A stretch of 64,000 nt of DNA from Aliidiomarina halalkaliphila (GTDB lineage Bacteria > Pseudomonadota > Gammaproteobacteria > Enterobacterales > Alteromonadaceae): positions 1-64,000 of the forward strand of contig NZ_VJWL01000001.1 in NCBI RefSeq assembly GCF_007096385.1, written 5' to 3'. Of the stretch, positions 9,526 through 16,392 are shown piece after piece; the first letter of the stretch is position 1; every line of letters begins with the position of its first letter. The translations under genes and the position numbers were made by a program. Under the pieces are notes generated by a model. It was not told where the DNA came from and ran no database searches. It saw only the letters and a list, made by a program, of their open reading frames with translations.

Positions 9526-10389
9526 GTGTTAGCAAATCTAGGTAAGACCTATACAAAATGGCTGGCCCTTCTAGGGCTAGCCTTTTTTGTATCCGGTTGT
9601 TCTGACACATCGGAAACGGAGCAAATTGCGGGTCAGGTTCTTGGCTACGACTATCACGTTGAGTTCTTACCGGCACACCCTAATCATACCGAAGCTCGCG
9701 TGATTCAACGAGTGCAGGGCATTCTTCAATATGTGGCTACACAATATTCCGTTGCTTATCCCCAATCGGAGGTGGAACGCTTTAACCAATGGCGTTCTAC
9801 CGAGTCGTTTGTACTGACACGCGAACTTGAAGGATTGCTCCGTCAGAGCTTGTACTTGCACGACTTAAGCGATGGTGAGATTCAGATGTTCCACTCTGAT
9901 GTTCACGACAATCGAGCACCGGTGAGGATTTACAACCATCAAATTGTGAAAGCAGATGAGACGGTATCAGTGAATCTTGAAGGCATGTTGCAAGGACACA
10001 TGGCTGACCGCATAGCGGATATTCTGGACTTAATGAACGTGCAAACCTATCGAATATCAATTGATAATCACTTACGTGTTCGTTCTCCAAAGCGTGGAAG
10101 AGGGTATCAACGTATTGCGTTTCCGAGTCTCGACGATTTTTACATTGATATTCGCGATGGCGCTGTATCGAGTGGTATCCCAGAGCAGGATTCGCCTATA
10201 GAGAAAGCCATTGTTATTCACGATAATGCTGCCATGGCGCAAGCGCTCGCGGAGTGGTTCGCGAATACGCCGGTAGATAAGGCGATGGCAGTGGCTAACG
10301 CGAATGATCTATCAATGATTGTTTTCGTACGTGAAGATTCGGGCTTAACGCGGTATACTAGTCGGGCATTTGCAGACGTCGTATTGTGA
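9526..10389 (+). CDS. Divergent ApbE-like lipoprotein
   Basis: By position this is the apbE gene of the nqr locus, whose normal product transfers FMN from FAD to the threonines of NqrB and NqrC. The 287-residue protein has a lipoprotein signal (LAFFVSGC, lipid cysteine near residue 25), the SVAYPQSEVERFNQW block, VNLEGMLQGHMADRIADIL matching the ApbE iDLGGIAKGYAVD region, and AVSSG matching the AIATSG block. The usual DVTVGPLVNLWGFG segment, the GGE motif and the HIIDPxTG motif are missing, and it is ~50 residues shorter than typical ApbE. It may be catalytically impaired or repurposed. Start is GTG 9526 with TAAGG seven bases before. A terminator hairpin lies within codons 12-21. Confidence 0.75.
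   Translation: MLANLGKTYTKWLALLGLAFFVSGCSDTSETEQIAGQVLGYDYHVEFLPAHPNHTEARVIQRVQGILQYVATQYSVAYPQSEVERFNQWRSTESFVLTRELEGLLRQSLYLHDLSDGEIQMFHSDVHDNRAPVRIYNHQIVKADETVSVNLEGMLQGHMADRIADILDLMNVQTYRISIDNHLRVRSPKRGRGYQRIAFPSLDDFYIDIRDGAVSSGIPEQDSPIEKAIVIHDNAAMAQALAEWFANTPVDKAMAVANANDLSMIVFVREDSGLTRYTSRAFADVVL
9560..9588 (+). terminator. Intrinsic terminator within the ApbE-like gene
   Basis: GGCTGGCCCT (9560-9569), loop TCT and AGGGCTAGCC (9573-9582) pair with one G-U and are followed by six T. This is a canonical Rho-independent terminator 44 bases after the nqrF stop and about 34 bases into the ApbE-like coding region. The same bases encode the hydrophobic core of its signal peptide. Translation of the gene would disrupt the hairpin, so termination may depend on ribosome movement. 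Confidence 0.8.
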
Positions 10390-10399
10390 GGTAGATTCC

Positions 10400-10633
10400 A
10401 TGCAAACCTTGATGTTGGCTTTCGTATTGATGTTGATTGTCATTGCGGGAATGGCCATTGGTTATTTAATTCAGCGCAAGTCCATTAGCGGTAGCTGCGG
10501 TGGTATTGGCGCTCTGGGCATGGATAAAGCCTGTGACTGCGACGATCCATGTGAGTCGCGTAAAGCAAAAATGGCCAAGGAAGCTGCTCGGAAAGAGAAA
10601 GAGCAGGCATGGCAAGAAAATAGAATCCAGTAA
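10400..10633 (+). CDS. nqrM: Na+-NQR maturation protein NqrM
   Basis: The 77-residue product is NqrM (DUF539), a small protein required to assemble Na+-NQR and proposed to deliver iron for the NqrD/NqrE centre. It has one N-terminal membrane helix (residues ~4-23) and four cysteines in SGSCGG and KACDCDDPC, the family signature, then a charged lysine/glutamate-rich tail. ATG 10400 has GAGG eight bases upstream; an in-frame ATG at 10370 lies inside the previous gene and is less likely. Last gene before a strong terminator. Confidence 0.95.
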   Translation: MQTLMLAFVLMLIVIAGMAIGYLIQRKSISGSCGGIGALGMDKACDCDDPCESRKAKMAKEAARKEKEQAWQENRIQ

Positions 10634-10652
10634 TGGAATAGAAAATTCTGAG

Positions 10653-10680
10653 AAAGCGCACTGGAGTGCGCTTTTTTATT
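10653..10680 (+). terminator. Terminator after nqrM
   Basis: AAAGCGCAC (10653-10661), loop TGGA and GTGCGCTTT (10666-10674), continuing into a T-run, end the nqr locus. Confidence 0.92.
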
Positions 10681-10734
10681 GTGTAATTTTTTATATAATC
10701 AAAAAGAATAAGTTATAACCAATGAGGCCCTGCC

Positions 10735-12561
10735 GTGTCGTTTCTGTTGTCTGCTCATAGTACTCATTACCCCCATGAAATCTTTATGGACGCGAATGCC
10801 ACTACTCCTGTGTTGCCGGAGCTGCAAGCGCTCATGAGTCGTGTTTATAACACGCACTTTGGCAACCCTAGTAGCCCGCATTATGCAGGCATCCGAGCGA
10901 AACGAATACTCAGTGATACGCGCGCAGAAGCGGGCCGGCTGTTCGGCTGTGCGTCAGACCGTATTCTTTTTATGAGTGGTGCTACGGAAGGCATTAATAC
11001 TGCGGTTCTTTCTGTCCTTCAACTATACGCGGGAGGTCGGGGAAAAGGGCATCTGTTACTCTATGGAGCCACGGAACATAAGGCGGTTCCCGAGGCGCTT
11101 CGACACTGGAATGAATTGCTTCGCGTCGGGGCTGAGTTGCAAGCAATCCCGGTGAATGAAGACGGCTTATTAGATTACGACTTTATTCGAAGCCAAGTTC
11201 CACACGCGATTATGATTTGCACTATGGGTGCGAATAATGAAACCGGTGTATTTGCAGATCTGCAGCAATTGGAACAAGTGATTCGTAGTGCCGCGCCTCA
11301 GGTTCCATGGTTGGTGGATTGCGTACAAATGTTGGGGAAACGCCCCGTGGCTCTGGGCAAAACCACAATCGACTATGCTCCTTTTAGTGCTCATAAGCTT
11401 TATGGTCCTAAAGGTGTAGGTGCTATGTATGTGCGAGATGGAGCGCCGTTTACGCCGTTACAGACCGGTGGCGGTCAGGAACAAGGCTTGCGCGGCGGTA
11501 CCGAAAACGTGGCCGGTGTAGCGGCGCTAGGGCAGATATTTGCATGGCTTAATCATCCAGAAACCAGCCCCTTTCAAGATGCCGATACGCTCTATGGGTA
11601 TCGTCATGAAATCATCACGGCACTGCGAGCTGCCTTCCCAGGTCTTATCGTCAATCATCCACTCACCGGATCCCTACCTACCACGTTAAACTTCTCTGTG
11701 GCAGGTTATAGCTCTGCTGAGTTAATCGCTATTTTCGATGCAGCGGGTATCCGCGTAAGTGCTGGCTCCGCATGCAGCACGGGTGGCACTCGCAGTTTTG
11801 TTTTAGACGCTATGGGACTTCCCGCTTGGCAGTCGGAAGGAGCCATCCGAATGTCATTTGGTCCGGCATTTAGTCAAAGCGATCTGGATGCTTTAGTTGA
11901 ACGACTCACTTTCATTCGAGAAAAGATTACGGGGGTTAACGGTTGGGGGCAGGGGGCGTTGTATATTCCCCAGCCACTTGCGGCTGGCATGGGTTGGATT
12001 CTTTGCCGCAGCACCCAACAAGTGCTTGCGCTGAAAGAGCCACACTCTGTTATGGAAGATATTCGCGCTTGCTGTGGGTCGAGCGATTGGCAGCTGCGTG
12101 AATGGAACCAAACTGCTCAAGATTTTGCGGGCTTCCGGATAGAACCAGATGCCCAAGGCATTCGAGTGACCGCACTCGCAACCATGCGATCGTTGGTGTT
12201 GACCGATGCAGGTATTGCCCTGACCGATGATATCCACCCGATAGCATTGGGTGTTGCCGAGTTACACTGCGATCATATGGCTTTGATCGATGTACGAGAA
12301 ACGTCGGAGGCGCGGGCTCAGTATCACCAAGATACCGAATCTTGTTTCGTAAGTATTCCTCGAGCACTCTGGTGTGATTACCTACTTACCGCTGAATTAC
12401 AAGATACGCCCGAACCGGTATTTTTCTGTCGTTCAGGACGCCGGGCTAGTGATGTCGCTCGTCTTGCACTGTCGGTGGGCTGGCCACAGGCCGCGGTGTG
12501 TACAGCTGCCGCTTCGGAAGTGTTTGATTGGATTCAGAAACCAAAAGACCCCGACTCGTGA
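10735..12561 (+). CDS. Cysteine desulfurase-rhodanese fusion protein
   Basis: The 608-residue protein joins a class V PLP-dependent cysteine desulfurase to a C-terminal rhodanese domain. The desulfurase part (about 15-395) shows MDANATTPVLPEL, the PLP-lysine motif SAHKLYGPKG (Lys221) and SAGSACSTGG with the catalytic cysteine at 347, typical of NifS/IscS enzymes. Residues ~400-525 form a linker region I cannot assign; it may hold a small SirA/TusA-like fold, but that is a guess. The rhodanese part has LIDVRETSEAR and the active loop CRSGRR (Cys565). The fusion would pass persulfide sulfur within one chain. It is flanked by terminators, apart from any isc or suf operon. Confidence 0.85.
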   Translation: MSFLLSAHSTHYPHEIFMDANATTPVLPELQALMSRVYNTHFGNPSSPHYAGIRAKRILSDTRAEAGRLFGCASDRILFMSGATEGINTAVLSVLQLYAGGRGKGHLLLYGATEHKAVPEALRHWNELLRVGAELQAIPVNEDGLLDYDFIRSQVPHAIMICTMGANNETGVFADLQQLEQVIRSAAPQVPWLVDCVQMLGKRPVALGKTTIDYAPFSAHKLYGPKGVGAMYVRDGAPFTPLQTGGGQEQGLRGGTENVAGVAALGQIFAWLNHPETSPFQDADTLYGYRHEIITALRAAFPGLIVNHPLTGSLPTTLNFSVAGYSSAELIAIFDAAGIRVSAGSACSTGGTRSFVLDAMGLPAWQSEGAIRMSFGPAFSQSDLDALVERLTFIREKITGVNGWGQGALYIPQPLAAGMGWILCRSTQQVLALKEPHSVMEDIRACCGSSDWQLREWNQTAQDFAGFRIEPDAQGIRVTALATMRSLVLTDAGIALTDDIHPIALGVAELHCDHMALIDVRETSEARAQYHQDTESCFVSIPRALWCDYLLTAELQDTPEPVFFCRSGRRASDVARLALSVGWPQAAVCTAAASEVFDWIQKPKDPDS

Positions 12562-12571
12562 GAGCGGGGTC
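12547..12571. terminator. Hairpin terminator between convergent genes
   Basis: GACCCCG (12547-12553) and CGGGGTC (12565-12571) enclose a shorter CTC/GAG stem, overlapping the stop codon of the fusion gene. T-richness is moderate on both sides (TTTTGG on the minus strand), so it probably serves the convergent minus-strand gene and perhaps both. Confidence 0.65.
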
Positions 12572-12576
12572 GATGT

Positions 12577-13575
12577 TTATTCTTCGATATTAAGCTTGTT
12601 GAGCTGACGATTATTATCGAGATACCAACAGCTGCTGTCGCTAAAACATGAAATCGATACCACGCCTTGATCGTTCACTGATTGCCATTGTTCGCCAAAA
12701 TCCGCGGAACGATAAAACCCAGATGTATTTCCCGCGAGAATTACTGTTCCTGCTGCGGTCATTTGCGTGAGGGCTCCCTGTAGTGGAGGCGCGGGAAGTT
12801 GTGTAAAACTGCCTTGTGTAAACCGAAATAGTTCAGGACGCGCATCTGAGCCGGCAGCACCGCCAGCGATGAGGAAGTCATTTTGACTTAAGGGGTATAC
12901 GGCATGAACACCCGCGTCTTGTCCTGCGCTCAACGGGGTATCTAACACTTGAAAACGAAGAGATGTTCTCCCTTTGTGCATAATACGAGCAGTTGTACCG
13001 TTTAACGTGCCCATCAAAAAGGTATTATTCGCAAAAACAGCACAGGACCCTGAAGCCGATGCGGCTTCACTCGGAAGTGAGCGCTCAGAGAAACCACTGC
13101 GTGATGCGAGCCAATTATTGCCATTACTGCTGCGCACAACATGCCAGTTATCATCTAAGGTGTCACCTAGTACAAAGCCCTCACCATCTGGAATGAGAGC
13201 AAAGCAACGTAACTCCTCGTCGCCGTTACCACGATACATTTGGCGCCAACTAAAGCCACCATTGCGCGTTAATAGCAAGCGGCTACGTTCGCCACGGCCT
13301 GTTGAGAGCACGAACGCATGCCGGTCGTCAAAGGCTTTTAATTGCCGAATATCCAGATTCGCTGTGCGCCCGCCGGGCGTCGAAATGTCCCAAGTTTCAC
13401 CGCCATTGCTCGACACGGCAACTTGTCCATCGTGATTACCGACCCAAATGATATCGTTATTTACGGCATATACTGTCGACCAATGCCCTTCGGGTAAGCC
13501 ATGATTCTCAGCAGCGGCGCTCGGTAAAGCCAAGCATCCTAGTACTACCAGTGTATTCCACATGAGAGCTTTCAT
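12577..13575 (-). CDS. Exported Ycf48/BNR-type beta-propeller protein
   Basis: The ~332-residue product starts with a signal peptide (MKALMWNTLVVLGCLALPSAAAE) and continues as repeated propeller blades with the BNR/sortilin/Ycf48 signature: VGNHDGQVAVSSNGGETW, LLLTRNGGFSWRQMY, VVRSSNGNNW and GFYRSADFGEQWQSV. Relatives are often named photosystem II assembly factor Ycf48-like, although this organism shows no photosynthesis genes. Periplasmic location and a protein-assembly or stress role are inference. ATG 13575 is preferred because it opens the signal peptide; the frame extends upstream to 13632. It is divergent from the CpeT/CpcT-like gene with ~113 bp between starts. Confidence 0.75.
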   Translation of the reverse strand: MKALMWNTLVVLGCLALPSAAAENHGLPEGHWSTVYAVNNDIIWVGNHDGQVAVSSNGGETWDISTPGGRTANLDIRQLKAFDDRHAFVLSTGRGERSRLLLTRNGGFSWRQMYRGNGDEELRCFALIPDGEGFVLGDTLDDNWHVVRSSNGNNWLASRSGFSERSLPSEAASASGSCAVFANNTFLMGTLNGTTARIMHKGRTSLRFQVLDTPLSAGQDAGVHAVYPLSQNDFLIAGGAAGSDARPELFRFTQGSFTQLPAPPLQGALTQMTAAGTVILAGNTSGFYRSADFGEQWQSVNDQGVVSISCFSDSSCWYLDNNRQLNKLNIEE

Positions 13576-13688
13576 AATGATTACACGTTCCTGTTTCTGA
13601 GATAAAACCAGCTTGTGATATATTGCCAACAAATGAGAACGGACACAAACGAGGCTTGGATTTTTCCAGCCCGCATAAGAGAGTATCC

Positions 13689-14669
13689 ATGATCAATTCA
13701 GTACGACATATACTTCGACGCTCACTATTTTTACTTTTAGGGTTGTTAAGCTGCACTATCCTATCTGTTTCCGCACAAGCTGTAACTGCCAGTGAGCAAA
13801 GTAAATCCCCATTGACACAACTTAAAGCTCATTTGGTTGGAGACTTTTCCAATCTTCGACACATGATGACCACGGGCGAGGGCGTCGGGCAGCCGCCTGT
13901 TCTTATGCAAATTACGCCAGCAGACTGGGATGGTGAGCCAGTGCTCATTGCCCGGCAAGCGTTGATTGAGTCTTTAGACGAACCTTATCGGGTGCATATT
14001 TATCGTTTTCGCGAGTCTCGGCGGAATAGTCAACTTATCCAAGATATTTATGTTGTTCCGGAAGCGGCTCACAATGAACGAGACGCGTCGATGCTTAGAC
14101 ATGCCGAGTTATTGCAAGGATGTAGTATTCGTTGGCAGGCGGAAGATGATCAGTTTGTCGGTGTGCGCGATGGTCGTCGTTGTGCATTTTTGGATGAACA
14201 CGGCAGACAAATCGCAGTGTCGTCACAATTGTTGTTAACGGAAGAACAGCTCATAGTCGAGGATCGCGCGGTGGCAATGGGAGGAGACATCATCGTCGGT
14301 AGCCCCCTCGGAGATGTTAGTGTTTACGAACGGATTCGGTTTTTCTCAGCAGACATAGCTTTCCTTCCATCTGGTGCTCAGGCAAGTGATGCGGATGCGT
14401 GGTTGGGAGTTGCTCCGCACCGTCCTCTGCATGATCATGATGTTCGTATTCCATTGACGGCAAGTGCTGACGGAATGTTTATTGGTCATGATATTCAGGT
14501 GCTAGGATTCGCAACTGATGAAAATCGACTGCAAGTGCGATTGTATCGTTTGTCGGATGTGAATCCCCATCAAGACGTGACTATGGAATTTGATGGGGCA
14601 ACATGGCATGCGGAAACAGAGCGTTTCCGCATCCGGTTAACACCTATTGAGCGCTTTCAGAGCGACTAG
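13689..14669 (+). CDS. Exported CpeT/CpcT (DUF1001)-like protein
   Basis: The 326-residue product has an N-terminal signal or anchor (residues ~8-32) and then resembles the CpeT/CpcT family (DUF1001), whose cyanobacterial members are phycobilin lyases but whose proteobacterial members have no known role. Supporting features are LKAHLVGDFSNLRHM, QITPADWDGEPVLIARQAL, the VHIYRF-QDIYVV pair of strands, and LLQGCSIRWQ...FVGVRDGRRCAF with two conserved cysteines. The family domain covers about residues 40-220; the remaining ~100 residues are unassigned. GAGAG precedes ATG 13689. The 3' end overlaps the convergent nuclease gene by 26 bases. Confidence 0.65.
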   Translation: MINSVRHILRRSLFLLLGLLSCTILSVSAQAVTASEQSKSPLTQLKAHLVGDFSNLRHMMTTGEGVGQPPVLMQITPADWDGEPVLIARQALIESLDEPYRVHIYRFRESRRNSQLIQDIYVVPEAAHNERDASMLRHAELLQGCSIRWQAEDDQFVGVRDGRRCAFLDEHGRQIAVSSQLLLTEEQLIVEDRAVAMGGDIIVGSPLGDVSVYERIRFFSADIAFLPSGAQASDADAWLGVAPHRPLHDHDVRIPLTASADGMFIGHDIQVLGFATDENRLQVRLYRLSDVNPHQDVTMEFDGATWHAETERFRIRLTPIERFQSD

Positions 14670-15453
14670 CTGCATCATTGATAATGCGCGCCATACGCTG
14701 AGCTGAAAGAATCAATTGATTTTCTACCACAGGGCGAGCTTGACGGAAATAACGCTCACCTAGAGCAGCGCCATCTTCTGCATTAGGATATGCGTTTGCA
14801 CGTGCTAAGTCAGATGACTCGTTGGCCCAATCAACAAGTGCTTGGTGCCAATCGTCACGCGGTTCTGGCAAGCTATGAAGTTGAGCTTGCATCGCCGGTG
14901 ATGGCATATCGTCCATGCCTCGAATCATGACTGTATCCCACAACCGGTGCAAATTGGTTTCGCTACCAAAGAAAGTGACGCGAATATCATTTCCGCCCCG
15001 ATCATGTTGATATCCCATATGCAATGGTTGATGCATGTCGGTAATCCAATGGGTGAAGGTGCGCAGCGCGCGGGCCTGCTCCTCTGCAGAACGGGTTGGA
15101 TCCAACATGACTTCAATGTCGTTCATAGCGGCACCAACGACACAGCGCCGGTTGGGACAGTCGCGCTCTAAATCAAAGTAGTCTTCATCCGGCGGTACAT
15201 TGGCAAAATGTAACGGCCCCATCCAGCGACCTTCTTCAGTGCCCCGGACACGATCGGCCCAAGTAGTCATGGTCGCCAGTGAATCTTCACCTACAATATC
15301 CATGCGTTCTTGAACCCAAGCGCGCGCTTCTGGTGTTAGGTAATTCCAGGTCATCTCACCAATATATTCATGCCCTTGGAATCCCCATGCATCAAGTTTG
15401 GTTGGCGTCAGTAATAGCCCGGCAATAAGAAACCCACTAATAAGTTTGCGCAT
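14644..15453 (-). CDS. S1/P1-type nuclease, exported
   Basis: This matches the zinc-dependent S1/P1 nuclease family (related to phospholipase C), which degrades single-stranded nucleic acids and can act as a 3'-nucleotidase. After a signal peptide the mature protein begins at a tryptophan in DAWGFQGHEYIGEM, the N-terminal Trp and His that bind zinc. Further ligand blocks are TTWADRVR, PLHFANVP, FTHWITDMHQPLHMGYQHDRGGNDI and NLHRLWDT. ATG 15453 follows GGGAGA at good spacing. Its start lies inside the end of the upstream YciK-type gene (17-base overlap), so the two are probably cotranscribed. A role in scavenging phosphate or DNA is likely but inferred. Confidence 0.92.
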   Translation of the reverse strand: MRKLISGFLIAGLLLTPTKLDAWGFQGHEYIGEMTWNYLTPEARAWVQERMDIVGEDSLATMTTWADRVRGTEEGRWMGPLHFANVPPDEDYFDLERDCPNRRCVVGAAMNDIEVMLDPTRSAEEQARALRTFTHWITDMHQPLHMGYQHDRGGNDIRVTFFGSETNLHRLWDTVMIRGMDDMPSPAMQAQLHSLPEPRDDWHQALVDWANESSDLARANAYPNAEDGAALGERYFRQARPVVENQLILSAQRMARIINDAASRSESAQ

Positions 15454-16189
15454 CGAGAGATTCTCCCGTGAGTTGTTGTGCATCGTCAGACATCAAAAAT
15501 AGATAAACTGGCATGATATCCGTTGGCGTTTTTAGCCGTGATGAGTCTTCAGCAGGGTAAGCCTTAGCGCGCATCATGGTACGCGTGGCGCCTGGATTGA
15601 TCACATTCACCCGCAAAGGGGTATTTTCATATTCATCGGCAATTACTTGCGCCATTCCTTCGGTTGCAAACTTGGAGACAGCGTAGGCGCCCCAGTGCGC
15701 GCGTCCTTTGCGGCCGACACCCGAAGATGTAAATACAATGCGTGGTGATGGCGCTTTAAGCATCACCGGAATTAACGCTTTGGTCATCATAAATTGTGCA
15801 GTGACATTGACCTGCAATACATCATTCCACGATGCCAGATCAATATGGGTAAAGGGTGATAACACGCCAAGTAAACTGGCGTTGTGGAGCAACCCATCTA
15901 AATGCCCAAATTGTTGCTCAATAGTCGCTGCCATGTCGCGATAGTGGTTTTCCGTCGCGCCTTTCATATCCAGAGGAATGATCGCCGGCTCAGGATAGCC
16001 AGCTGCAACAATTTCGTCGTATACGGCTTCAAGTTTCTTCGTGGTGCGCCCTAAAAGAATAACCGTCGCACCAAATCGAGCGTAGGTGAGCGCCGCTTCA
16101 CGACCAATGCCATCACCCGCACCCGTCACGAGAATAATTTTTCCTTGAAGCGCTCCTTCAGGAGCTTGATAATTTTGATAATCCTGCAT
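15437..16189 (-). CDS. yciK: YciK-family short-chain dehydrogenase
   Basis: A 250-residue SDR oxidoreductase with the nucleotide motif TGAGDGIGREAA, HNAS, the catalytic serine in TSSGVGRKGR and YAVSK (Tyr-x3-Lys). The N-terminal YQAPEGALQGKIILVTGAGDGIG and the KGRAHWGAYAVSKFATEG block match the YciK group found next to cobO or alone in gammaproteobacteria; the natural substrate is unknown. It is the upstream gene of a pair with the S1/P1 nuclease and diverges from the VolA-like lipase gene across ~200 bases. Confidence 0.88.
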   Translation of the reverse strand: MQDYQNYQAPEGALQGKIILVTGAGDGIGREAALTYARFGATVILLGRTTKKLEAVYDEIVAAGYPEPAIIPLDMKGATENHYRDMAATIEQQFGHLDGLLHNASLLGVLSPFTHIDLASWNDVLQVNVTAQFMMTKALIPVMLKAPSPRIVFTSSGVGRKGRAHWGAYAVSKFATEGMAQVIADEYENTPLRVNVINPGATRTMMRAKAYPAEDSSRLKTPTDIMPVYLFLMSDDAQQLTGESLDAQTY

Positions 16190-16392
16190 AACTTTGACAT
16201 ATCGTAAGTGAACTTTAGGGGCTATTGTACCTCTTTACGGGATTGAACTCAGTAAACAGATCCGAAACTCAACGATTTTTCTTTAATAATCATCGACAGA
16301 GGTGTATAACTTTCTGTTAACGAATTTAGAACGACTGTTTGATACTGTCGCTCGAAAATGAGAATTAGAACAACAAGGATTGGGGATACCTC

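Noticed and set aside
12374-12607. Alternative open frame overlapping the end of the desulfurase fusion
   Set aside because: It is out of frame with the conserved rhodanese motifs and has no independent support.
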